Of a stretch of DNA of 64,000 bases, positions 28,901-37,376 are shown one piece after another. Positions within the stretch are counted from its first letter, which is position 1; each line of letters starts with the position of its first letter. Source of the DNA: Purshia tridentata. Its lineage: Eukaryota; Streptophyta; Magnoliopsida; Rosales; Rosaceae. Under the pieces are notes generated by a model. That model had not been told where the DNA came from. It saw nothing but the letters and a program-made list of their open reading frames with translations, and searched no databases. Both the position numbers and the translations under genes were made by a program. Where the stretch lies: assembly GCA_003254885.1 (NCBI GenBank), contig QANT01007643.1, forward strand, positions 1 to 64,000, in the 5' to 3' direction.

Positions 28901-29716
28901 TACCACGATAAAAATTGATTGGTTTGTCATCATTTAAAGCTTAAGATATAAGGATATTGGCCAATAATTGTTTTATATTCTAATACATTCATGGGGGCAA
29001 AATAGACATTATTTTGTTATTAATTTTAGATTAACTGCATCTGTCTATACATGCCAAAAAAAAAAAATTGATGCATGCTTGCAGCCGTTAGATCTCATTT
29101 GAGATGCCAAATGTTTAAATTTGTCAAGGGGAGTTTTGCTGTTGATGGAGAGGGGAGATATTGATCCAATGGCTTGGCTGGGACAAAATATCCGTTCTTT
29201 TCAGATGCATTCTTCCATTTTACTTTCATGTATTATGCTAAATGCCACCTTTCATGTTTCAGGATCTTCCAAACTATGCTCAACATACAGTGCCCATATT
29301 TTCATTACCACAAGAATGGCTGTGGTGTGAGTCATGGTGTGGTAATGCCACGAAATCCAAAGCAAAAACCATTGATCTTTGCAACAATCCCATGACAAAA
29401 GAACCCAAGCTTCAGGTAGATCTGTGTTCCTTTTGTCTGTTGCTTTTTCCTTACACCTATATCAAATCATGATTGTCCTTTTTTCTGTAGTTTTTCAATG
29501 TCAAATAATTTTTTTATAAGTTTTATTGTGGGTCTCTCACAGGGTGCTAGAAGAATAGTCTCCGAGTGGCCAGATCTTGATTTGGAGGCTAGGCAATTCA
29601 CTGCAAGAAACTTAGGTGATGAACTGGACATCCAAGAGCCTGTGCCACCTCCTAATCAATCGGAGAAATCAGTGATGGGTCCATCGGAGGACCTTGAATC
29701 TAAGGCAGAGTTGTGA
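2685..29716 (+). CDS. UGGT: UDP-glucose:glycoprotein glucosyltransferase (ER folding sensor), 37 exons
   Basis: Re-glucosylates misfolded N-glycoproteins in the ER so that they rebind calreticulin/calnexin (Arabidopsis EBS1 is the plant example). Coding exons, all joining in frame: 2685-2845, 4120-4566, 4711-4864, 5876-6047, 9870-9943, 11293-11389, 11464-11576, 11711-11826, 14529-14586, 15265-15417, 15537-15635, 15743-15910, 16115-16183, 17041-17129, 17269-17431, 18052-18186, 18287-18386, 18473-18567, 18717-18829, 18913-19123, 19356-19424, 19682-19827, 21133-21234, 22014-22161, 23537-23593, 23690-23820, 23962-24050, 24177-24526, 24619-24708, 25716-25780, 26738-26840, 26944-27102, 27188-27328, 27511-27554, 28546-28660, 29263-29415, 29543-29716. 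The product is 1,640 aa, near the family's usual length. It has a hydrophobic signal peptide (residues 1-27), a long N-terminal half (the thioredoxin-like folding-sensor domains of the family) and a C-terminal GT24 catalytic domain (about 1331-1600) with the metal-binding DAD at 1437-1439 and the WCESWC motif at 1553-1558. It ends in KAEL, a plausible HDEL-like ER retrieval signal. Introns 11 and 35 begin with GC instead of GT. Identity is certain from exon content; single splice sites are read by eye. Confidence 0.96.
3311..3428. repeat. 58-bp tandem duplication in UGGT intron 1
   Basis: Two nearly identical units of about 58 bp lie head to tail, starting at 3311 and 3369. Both contain CTCTTTTGGAGGGAAAGATG and GCTAAAGCAGAA. 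They differ by a few bases, which points to a fairly recent duplication. No function is apparent. Confidence 0.8.
4628..4654. repeat. (CT)n microsatellite in UGGT intron 2
   Basis: A CT dinucleotide run lies in the short intron between exons 2 and 3. Similar runs in this gene's introns are TATATA/GTGTGT at about 5737-5760, CT at 15449-15468, TTA at 17206-17227, GA at 19941-19973 and poly-T at 27487-27503. Confidence 0.85.
7116..7453 (+). mobile_element. Probable 5'-truncated retroposon with poly-A tail in UGGT intron 4
   Basis: The block ends in an A run (7442-7451) preceded by a 3'-UTR-like sequence (TTGATGAATCAGTAAAATTT). AATTCAAT occurs just before it (7108-7115) and just after it (7454-7461), which could be a short target-site duplication. 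The layout fits a truncated LINE or another poly-A retroposon. The duplicated word is short and AT-rich, so this is tentative. Confidence 0.4.
7484..8560. mobile_element. Non-autonomous Mutator-like element with 9-bp target duplication
   Basis: Terminal inverted repeats of about 60 bp share GGAGACCATCTATTTG and ACCACCTGATGTGGCT in opposite orientations. They are flanked by an identical 9-bp word, TAGAGAAAT, at 7475-7483 and 8561-8569, the usual target length for Mutator-like elements. The interior has no transposase frame, so the element is non-autonomous. The left end carries a few extra bases (TAAT) compared with the right. It sits inside UGGT intron 4 and accounts for over a quarter of that 3.8-kb intron. 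Confidence 0.8.
10861..11083 (+). mobile_element. tRNA-derived SINE with perfect 13-bp target duplication
   Basis: A 223-bp unit starts with a tRNA-like part whose B box reads AGTTCGATCCC (about 10907-10917). It continues with a body containing GGGATTAGTCGGGTC and ends in a poly-A tail (about 11070-11083). The 13-bp word CTTTTGTTCAGTT flanks it exactly on both sides (10848-10860 and 11084-11096). That is the signature of LINE-driven insertion, and the perfect duplication suggests a recent event. It is in sense orientation within UGGT intron 5. Confidence 0.85.
12190..14190 (+). mobile_element. Decayed plant L1-type LINE fragment in UGGT intron 8
   Basis: Translated in pieces, 12225-12840 shows plant LINE reverse-transcriptase words: [14 protein letters not shown], a [17 protein letters not shown]-like stretch, and [10 protein letters not shown]. 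Near the 3' end, about 13810-13970, the LINE C-terminal [13 protein letters not shown] motif appears, followed by an A run at 14176-14190. The reading frame is interrupted by many stops and frameshifts, and the 5' part is missing. It is dead and fairly old, in the same orientation as UGGT. No flanking duplication was found. Confidence 0.75.
20671..20820. repeat. Imperfect two-copy tandem repeat (about 78 bp) in UGGT intron 22
   Basis: GAAAAGTGCACTGTATT and TATACCATTTTATGAATTTT occur twice, about 78 bp apart, the second copy carrying a small insertion. It lies in a very AT-rich intron. No function is suggested. Confidence 0.65.
22715..23040 (-). repeat. Possible antisense LINE 3'-end fragment in UGGT intron 24
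   Basis: The block starts with a T-rich run leading into TTTTTGATAAGAAATAGA and continues with C/A-rich sequence (CCCAAACTACTC). It resembles 47941-48430, which also begins with a T run and TATAAGTAAG. Read on the minus strand both would end in poly-A, as a 5'-truncated LINE would. No coding motif was read, so the family is an inference. Confidence 0.3.
25300..25500 (-). repeat. Possible LTR-retrotransposon remnant in UGGT intron 29
   Basis: The stretch has the base pattern of an antisense plant LTR (TTATTCATTATTCATTATAC, then A-rich sequence with several short AC-rich words). Neither LTR boundaries nor internal genes are visible. It is reported only as a likely fossil fragment. Confidence 0.2.
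26477..26550. repeat. Tandem palindromes, 32-bp period, in UGGT intron 30
   Basis: Two full 32-bp units and part of a third begin at 26477, 26509 and 26541. Each unit is itself an inverted repeat: AATAATGATGT, a 4-base loop (AACA), then ACATCATTATT. The block can form stacked hairpins in single-stranded DNA or RNA. Confidence 0.85.
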
Positions 29717-31700
29717 ATATAATATAACATACACTGTGGTTCAATATAGGTAGAGCAATCATTCAACAGATCTGGGGCCTACCTGTTTGCAGGTTCACTT
29801 CACATAATTTGAACCCAAGGTGGCGGTCCTTACAGATGGACCTGTATGCTAAACAAGAGTTTGGCTCTGTTTTGTTGCCAGCAAGAAGAGCATGTGATAC
29901 CTGCAAAGAATATACCTTTCCAGACTTTCGTTTTTAACTCTTTTTGATTAGCTACTTAAAGACTTATTCAGGCTTATTAGCTATTTGCCCTAGATGCTAG
30001 ATGTACTCTAGAAAGGGATTTTTTTGGAGTTAATTTATCTCAACTGTATGCATTTACCAAGAATACAAGAGATTTTGTGAACTTTGGAGATTTTGTGAAC
30101 TTTGGAAATTTGGTGACAATATACATGGAATTCCCCGTTTACTTTACAAAGATGGCATTTGGTTCTTTAATTAGCTTCAACATGTTATTCGTAAAACTAA
30201 ATTTGTGAATCATTGTTTAGCAACTAGCAAAATTCTTCAAATTAGTACTACAAAGACTGATTCTCTTTTTCAATTTTCAATGCACTGTGAGTCTGTGACA
30301 TTAGAGCCAGAAATTCTCAACCTTCTAAACCCTAAAGCATATTCCGTTCAAGTTTTGGAGGTCTAGAAATGAGAGATCAATTTTATTCTCACATTTGGTC
30401 AGTACAGGAAAGGAAAATCAATTTGCGGTCCAAGGGAATTTGATGCCATTATTAGGATAAAAGTGAAACTCTTATCATTGAAACTCTAACTTCAGCTGCT
30501 GTATTTTGAATTTGTGCGAGTTTACAGCCTTGATGTTACGGTTCCTCCAGTTGCTTAAGAGAACTCGATGTATACTCGAAGTAATTCGTCAATACTTTAT
30601 TTTTGAGATTCCAAATATTTGACTCTTCAATTTCTTTAATTACATGCTTGTACTCTTGTGAAGGATTGCAAAGCTTTCTCCATTATACCACATCTTAAAG
30701 CATTTGGTCGTTCCTTTTCAGTTGATTAGCAACAATAATAACAATTAGGCCAAATTACTCGACTTTTACATGTGTTTGGTGATTATTTGAACGTTGCACT
30801 TGTCGTTTAAAATTTTTTTAATTATAAAACAATATGTTTTCAATTTCACACATTCCATCAAAATTCCGTTATAATTCTACTATGTGCGTGTCACCTAATG
30901 GGTCATATAGACCAATCCAATACCAATTTTATGCAAGAAGTGATAAATTATCACTTGAAAAAACAAATCTACTCATTGAAAATAAATTAAACCACCATAG
31001 TAAAATTAAAAAATTTTGAACCAAAAATGTAAATTTTTTTTTCCTTGGCTAGGAAACCACAAATGTAACTTGTAATATCTCACTCAAACTACCGCAAGTA
31101 CCATTTATGAACTTTGGCCTAGCAATTAGTCAAATAAATAATTAGTGGTGGACGCCTCACACACGTCTCAAACTTCAAAGTGTTTGCAAGTGAAAACTAG
31201 TCTTTGATTTGGCAATTTTTTCATAGGTGAGACCAAGCTACTAGTCGGACCAGATCTGTAAAACTTTGACAAAAAGAATGATATATGGCAAAATATTATG
31301 AGACTAAATTGACGGACGGCAATAGGTTTGCTATTTCAAATAGTTACAGGCTTTTATACATATTTACATTATTATACAATATCAATCAGAATTTGAACAA
31401 AACCTATGGGCTGGAACTAAAAAAAGCTGGCTACAAAAGTTGGAATCTTCCAAGTGCTCAAATGCTTCACTCTCTCGTAAACCTGCTGTGCACATAGATA
31501 TCAATCATGCTACTTCAATCTAATGATAAAACAGTTCTCTAATGAATCATAGCAATGAACAACTTATGCATTATATTGCAGCTTTGTTAAGAAATAAAGA
31601 CAGTAAAGAACAAGTCCAAGATCTTCACAATTCAACACATGTGGATTTCTCATTTGATTCATTTCCACAGATATATGAATCTTTCATTTTATATCAGTAT
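29717..31700. other. UGGT 3' flank and gene-free spacer
   Basis: The UGGT 3' untranslated region probably occupies the first few hundred bases. A 17-bp word (GATTTTGTGAACTTTGG) is repeated in tandem at about 30070-30106. The remainder is AT-rich with only short random frames; I see no gene or clear mobile element. Confidence 0.5.
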
Positions 31701-31714
31701 GAGAAATTTCACAC

Positions 31715-31950
31715 TGAAAATGTGAGGGGCCTTCCTAATAGCTTATAAGGGTTTGTGGCTATTCTTCCCATTGCCAATTGGTTTTGGAATGTATGCCTAG
31801 ATTTCTTCATAGTATCAGAGCAGGTTCACCCACATGTATTAGGCCGAGTAGCCACACGTGCCAATTGGTTTTGGAATGAATGCCTAGATTCCTTCAAATT
31901 TGTTCAAATCCAAATTCTCTTTCCTTTACATCCATACTCCAGACAACTTG
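31715..31950 (+). mobile_element. LTR-retrotransposon fossil: LTR end with initiator-tRNA primer site
   Basis: An LTR-like stretch ends in CA at 31808-31809 and is followed at 31810-31821 by TAGTATCAGAGC, close to the plant initiator-Met-tRNA primer-binding site. The word CCAATTGGTTTTGGAATG lies just before that site (about 31770) and occurs again at about 31860, so the fossil is rearranged. Only this edge survives; no internal gene is visible. It is broken and too short to date or place as Copia or Gypsy. Confidence 0.4.
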
Positions 31951-32335
31951 AGACAACCTTTTCTTCCTGAGTAGCTGGTTCAATTCAAATAATACTATTT
32001 TGCTTGTACCCTTATCTAGGTCTTCATATGCGCTATTTATCATGTCAAGCCTCAACCATATTAGGGTAAACATAACAACATCACAAGAAGTTACAAATTT
32101 ATAAGACATGAAATGGAACCTATCATACATTGGCTGGCTTAATTACTTGACCTCACATTAAGAGGTCGTAGTATTATGGCCTATCAATCAATGTCTACGA
32201 GTTCTTATATGTATATACATTCTCAACCACATGCCTTGAATCAATTCATGGAAGGTCTTCCTTGAACATGGCTTCTAACTCTTTACATTCTTCAAGGCAG
32301 TATGTAGAAATCATAAAATCACAAATTCTTCTTGA

Positions 32336-34333
32336 TTACCTGAGCATGTCTCCACTATGTAATTTTGGTCCACTCAAAGCTGGTGATATGCTGAAAGTAT
32401 TCCCATTGCCATAACACAAAGAAGGGTGACCAAGAGGCATTGGCCTATCTGGAATTGGTGGCACCTCAATATCTCCTTCCAACATTTTCAGTGCATCCAA
32501 AATGGTAGGCCGTAAAGCCACCATTACATGAGCACACAAAATTCCAACCAGCAAATATCTCTCCATTATGCTCTTTGGATTTGAATTCACACCATCGCCA
32601 TCTTTCAACAATGAAATGTCTAAAGCCTGTTCAACTTTTCCAGATCTCACTAGTGACCAAGCCCAATCTGTGATCAAAAATGCATGTGGGGATCCCAAGG
32701 AAGACAAATCAAGAGCTTTTCTCCCACACATAATCTCCAAAATAACAACTCCAAAGCTATAAACATCGCTCTTTTCAGTCAGCTGTCCATACAATGCATA
32801 TTCAGGGGCTAAGTACCCGTGAGTCCCTGCCACTCTAGTAGTGAGATGAGACTGGCCTTCCATATTCTGTTTTGCAAGCCCAAAATCTGCCACTCTCGCT
32901 CGCATATCTGCGTCTAGTAGTATGTTTGTTGCCTTAATATCTCTATGATATATTGCAGGCTTCACTCCATAATGCAAGTAAGCTAGCCCCTTTGCCACAT
33001 CCAAGATTATGCTCTTTCTTTGAGGCCAAGTCAAGGGTCTCCTTTCAACTCCACTCTGATTATTAGACAGACAAAATAGATGGTCATCAAGATTCCCATT
33101 CGGCATGTAATCATATACAAGGTACCTATGACTTCCTCTCTCTTCATAATTGTCCTCCCCTTCAACAACACAACACCCTCTAAGTGGAACAAGATTCCGG
33201 TGCTTCAAATTGCTAATAATCTCAACCTCATTGCAGAATTCAGCATCCCCTTGAAAATCAGATTCTATAACTTTCTTAACAGCAACCGTAGTTCCGTCCT
33301 GTAAAACACCCTTGTAAACAAGACCAAATCCACCTCGACCTATAAAATTCTTCTGCGAAAAGTTACTAGTTGCCTTTTCAAGGTCCTGAAATTTGAACCA
33401 AATGGAACCCGTGTTCGGTCTCACTCTAATTCTAGACTCTCTTTCATCCAAATCAAAACCAGAATTCATACGAGACCTTTCAATCCTTCTCTTCCTCCCC
33501 CTCCTATCATACCAAAAATACAATCCCAATAAACTAGACATGACAAAGACAGCAACCCCAGCACCAGTTAGCCCGAAAACAAGAGCAGTATTGCTCTTAT
33601 TTGAGGAACCCAGTTGAGAGTCCGTTGACAACCCGAATATACAGGACACAGCACCATTACTTTCAGGACCAAACTCATTGACAATACCAGCAGCATAAAG
33701 AATTGTAAAGTACCAGCAATCTCTGGAGTGAGAAGTGTTACCATCAACGGAAATCAGCAAATTCTGAATCCGAAAGCCAGCCGCCACGCAAGCGTCGCAG
33801 GATGAGAGATCAGTGAGGTCCGGCCTGCAAGCAGAGTCAAGGACAGTGGTCTGGCCAAGCTTGGAGACCCAGTCTTTCGAAGACTCAATGTGGGCACAGA
33901 TATTGGGAGTGATAACAAATTCTAAAGGGTCAAAACAATAAGAAACTAGATTGCTAGGGAGGGAGAGGGAGGTGAGCTTGGACTGGAAGTTATGGAGGCA
34001 AGAATTGGAGGTGGGTAGGTCCGGGAGTTGAAAGAGAGAGGTTTCTTTGAGGTGCTGGGCAAGGGCAATTCCATAGAGAGACAAGAGGGTTTGGCAACAT
34101 GGGATCTTGGTGATGTCCAATTGGGTGGTTTTGGGAGGGGGTTGGAAGTTTTCGCATGATGAGGAGTTGAAGGGAATTCTTAGGACATAGCTGAGATCCA
34201 TGGGGCATGTTGTTAGGTTGGTTGTGGGAGGAGGTGTGGGGGCTGCTACTGCTACTGCTGTGCTTGGAGACTGGGTAGAGAGAAGAAGTAGTGAGAGAAG
34301 CACCAAAACCCCAATTTGTTTCATCATCATCAT
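32336..34333 (-). CDS. SPARK-domain receptor-like protein kinase (At1g11050 type)
   Basis: A single-exon gene for a plasma-membrane receptor-like kinase of 665 aa. From the ATG at 34333 it has a signal peptide with a long leucine run (residues 1-30), a cysteine-rich ectodomain (about 43-235; C-P-M-D start, paired CC at 79-80, CDAC at 179-182) matching the SPARK domain family, and a transmembrane segment at about 249-273 followed by basic residues. The kinase domain (about 325-610) has the glycine loop GRGGFG at 332-337, the invariant lysine in VAVKK, HRD at 463-465, DFG at 483-485 and APE at 509-511. All catalytic residues are present and HRD marks an RD kinase, so an active enzyme is expected. 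Several in-frame ATGs lie together at the start; I chose the first. The ligand is unknown. The gene is convergent with UGGT. Confidence 0.93.
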   Translation of the reverse strand: MMMMKQIGVLVLLSLLLLSTQSPSTAVAVAAPTPPPTTNLTTCPMDLSYVLRIPFNSSSCENFQPPPKTTQLDITKIPCCQTLLSLYGIALAQHLKETSLFQLPDLPTSNSCLHNFQSKLTSLSLPSNLVSYCFDPLEFVITPNICAHIESSKDWVSKLGQTTVLDSACRPDLTDLSSCDACVAAGFRIQNLLISVDGNTSHSRDCWYFTILYAAGIVNEFGPESNGAVSCIFGLSTDSQLGSSNKSNTALVFGLTGAGVAVFVMSSLLGLYFWYDRRGRKRRIERSRMNSGFDLDERESRIRVRPNTGSIWFKFQDLEKATSNFSQKNFIGRGGFGLVYKGVLQDGTTVAVKKVIESDFQGDAEFCNEVEIISNLKHRNLVPLRGCCVVEGEDNYEERGSHRYLVYDYMPNGNLDDHLFCLSNNQSGVERRPLTWPQRKSIILDVAKGLAYLHYGVKPAIYHRDIKATNILLDADMRARVADFGLAKQNMEGQSHLTTRVAGTHGYLAPEYALYGQLTEKSDVYSFGVVILEIMCGRKALDLSSLGSPHAFLITDWAWSLVRSGKVEQALDISLLKDGDGVNSNPKSIMERYLLVGILCAHVMVALRPTILDALKMLEGDIEVPPIPDRPMPLGHPSLCYGNGNTFSISPALSGPKLHSGDMLR

Positions 34334-34520
34334 GTCTTCTAACTTTGTCCTTCTCTCTATCAAGCTTGTGTTTTGTGCTAGACTTTGGATAAATTGTAAA
34401 CTGTTCTTGGGTTGTGATTTTCAAATGGGTATGAGAGAGAGAGAGAGAGGGACTATCTAGAGAAAGACAGAAAGAAAGACATTCTGAGTTGAGTTGGTCT
34501 TTCACTCTTCCTCAGTTTCA
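34334..34520 (-). promoter_or_regulatory. CT-rich 5' leader of the receptor kinase
   Basis: On the minus strand the sequence upstream of the start codon contains a CT-rich run (plus-strand GA repeat at 34433-34449), typical of a plant 5' untranslated region. No certain TATA box or intron was found. Confidence 0.3.
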
Positions 34521-34955
34521 GAGAAGAATAGGGAGGATTATTCTAGTCAAACCTCATATTCCTCATTTGGTGGCTGCTGCAGAGTGCAGGCCAAACAAAA
34601 AACATGAAGATTCTGGCTGCTGGATTGGTGTCACAGGAAACTAGGAGAAGGCACGTGAGCAAACGCGCTCTTTTAAATATAAAATGAATGAAAGATGAAT
34701 TTATCTTTTAAGTAAATTAGTTACGTTACAGGCCACAAAAATATTTCTATTCTAGTCCAAAGCCACACTTTTTTAAAACTTTAGTTTGAAGCTATTATCT
34801 TATCCTAAGATGACCAAAAGGGTATTTAGAATAAGTCAACCATGAGACAAACAAAAAAAAGACAATAAAATTAAAGAGAAAATCCAAGAACTCTATATCG
34901 AAGACATCAATTTAGACTCTCTTCACATGCAATTCATATGCTCTTTACATGCAAG

Positions 34956-35241
34956 CCTGTTTGACAGTACTTTTAAAATTGCCAAAAACGCTTTTAAATT
35001 AGTAAAAACGCTTTTGATATCATTTGGTAGAAATATATATAAGTACTTTTAGATTATAAAAGCGTTTTTAAGGAATTTTTTGAGAAGTACCTGACAGGTA
35101 CTTTCATTAAGAAGCACTTCAAGTGCTTTTGCATGGATTACTTAGGATTTTTATAAAAATTTGTATGTGCTTCTTTATATAACCGCTTCTAGCAAAAGTA
35201 CTGTTAAATAAAAGCGCTTCTAAGAAGCAGTGCCAAACAAG
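34956..35241. mobile_element. hAT-like MITE
   Basis: The ends are inverted: CCTGTTTGACAGTACTTTTA on the left, and on the right the reverse complement of CTTGTTTGGCACTGCTTCTT. The CCTGTTTGGCA-type end with subterminal AAGCGCTTTT words in both orientations is common among plant hAT-derived MITEs. Length is 286 bp, with no coding capacity. I could not confirm an 8-bp target duplication. Confidence 0.6.
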
Positions 35242-35902
35242 AAAGTTGTACCTATGCTTATCCATCCTTATTTGGTATTTTTCATGCCTCAATATCTATA
35301 AGAGGCTTTCTATGTCATTCCATTGTAGAAAATACGGTTTTGAGAAGAATACATCTCTCGTGCTAAGCTTTAAACCTTTTGTTGTATCTCATTCTCATAT
35401 TCTTGTACCAGTATTCATATATGTAATAAAAATGCCAGTTTTTATCCAAAACATAATCTTCATTTCTATTCTCTCTTCAGCTTTTATTTTTTAATTTTAA
35501 TTGGAAGACTTCTAGTTCAAAACAGAGAAATACTACTGTAAATATACTATTATTCTTTTAAACTCGATCTTTATATTAATCTTTAGAGCCTATTTTCTAT
35601 CTTGGAGTCTTTCTATTTGTTACTCTACTGCTATAAGAAAGGTAATTGAGTCTGCAGGTCGTAAGTTCTAGCCATTATTAATAGCCTTGAGGTGATGCGT
35701 GCAGTATTCCATACTTGCTGTATCATACTCTACATAGTATCCAGATCGACTATTTTAGAGACACTCCCGATTAGTAAATCCACTCTCTATAATTGGTATC
35801 AAAGCTTTGTTTAACATTATAAGTGTATGTTTAAGTTGTAAAGTATTTTGAGGACATAAGTCATAAATACAACTAAAAGAAAACTCAATCTTATTTGCAT
35901 GT

Positions 35903-36128
35903 CATATCATATTATTACTAAAATTAAGAGAAGATTATTGATTATTATAAGAAGTATTAAATATAAAAATAGAAGGATAAAAAAAAACACGAACAAAGAT
36001 TAGTGTTACATAATACATATCATATTATTACTAAAATTAAAAGAAGATTATTGATTATTATAAGAAGTATTAAATATAAAAATAGAAGGATAAAAAAAAC
36101 ACGAACAAAGATTAGTGTTACATAATCT
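35903..36128. repeat. 113-bp tandem duplication inside the pararetrovirus fossil
   Basis: Two head-to-tail units start at 35903 and 36016 and are almost identical; both contain AGAAGATTATTGATTATTAT and AACACGAACAAAGATTAGTG. The near identity, in an otherwise heavily decayed element, indicates that the duplication is much younger than the insertion, or is an assembly effect. Confidence 0.85.
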
Positions 36129-36791
36129 TAGTGATCAAACTAGAAGTGGTTACCATACTATCATTAGAATAAATTTAGAAAACTTAGAAGAATTAAAAAG
36201 AATTGAAGAAAGATTATAAAATACTTTAGCAATAAGAAGAGGATAAGGAAGGCTATAAATTTTATGATATACTATTTAAATTTAGAACTAAACAAACATC
36301 AAAAGAAAAAATTAACTTTAGATCAAAATAGTTTGCTTTGTAATTTTCCTAATACTTAAAATAAACATATTTTGTATAGTAAAGATCAACATATAGAAAA
36401 TAGCATTGTAAATTTAATAATTAACTTGTCAAAAAATATCAAGTTAGAATAGAACAAACAAAATAAGTCATTAGAACTTTTAATACAAAATCAAGAAAAG
36501 AACTCTTCTACTGTAATAAGAAAAAAATTTAGACTATATTACTAAACAATTAGAAGAAAATAATAAAGATTTACATAAATTTCCTTTAATCATAGACCAA
36601 CTGAAAATCAAGTACAACAAATATAGTTAATACAAAAAAATTAACAGAACAAGTAAAAACTTTACATATTATAGTAAATCAGTTAATGAATTAATGCAAA
36701 GTGTAAAAATTAACTCGAACTATATTGAAACATTACAAGTACTTTCAGAAACAGAATCAAATAGTGAACCAATAGGATTTGGGTAACTTTT

Positions 36792-37376
36792 TCTAAACCT
36801 TCTAATTACTAAAACATTTTTTTAAGCCCCCACCCATCTAGAAACTCTTCCAAAACCTTTTAAAACTTATAATACCTCTTTTACCCTTCTGACACACTCT
36901 GACGCTAACTAACGCACACGCTAACTTGCTTTGACACAGACTGACGCGCTCCCAGTGTAACTGTATTTCAATATAGTTACACTATCATTGAAACTGAAAC
37001 TCAATTTTAGAAAAACAATTACACTAAAAAATAACTACAAATAATTAACTATTATTTTTTAACCAAAAAAACAACTTGCAGACCCATAAAAAAATAAAAA
37101 AACAATTACACATTGACTAAAAAAACAATTACACATTCACCAAAAAAAAGCTCCACCTTCATTAAAAAATAGTTATACCTTTATTAAATAAACATTTACA
37201 CCTTCAATGAAATACAGTTATACTGGGCGTGTCAAAATGCATCAGAGTGCGTGTCAGATCAAGCGTCATAATTCATCAGAAGGTTAAAAAATATATTATA
37301 ATTTTTAGGAGATTTTAAGAAAGTTTCTAGATGGGTGAGGATTTAGACAAATTTTTTAGGTGGTTAGGAGGTTTAA
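36792..37376. mobile_element. Foldback DNA element inserted in the pararetrovirus fossil
   Basis: Long inverted arms of about 180-190 bp: CACCCATCTAGAAACT near 36831 faces its reverse complement near 37323, and GACACACTCTGACGC (about 36890) faces GCGTGTCAGATCAAGCGTC (about 37250). The extreme ends pair as CTAAACCTTCTAA and the reverse complement of TTAGGAGGTTTA. The middle is AC-rich and non-coding. Target duplications are not evident. Virus-like sequence resumes on the right, so this element arrived later. Confidence 0.65.

Noticed and set aside
34334-34363. Ten-residue N-terminal extension of the receptor kinase
   Set aside because: It would start at TTG; the ATG at 34333 begins a proper signal peptide.
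33990-34505. 171-codon frame overlapping the receptor kinase start
   Set aside because: Shadow frame of the kinase gene; Ser/Pro/His-rich and inconsistent with any family.
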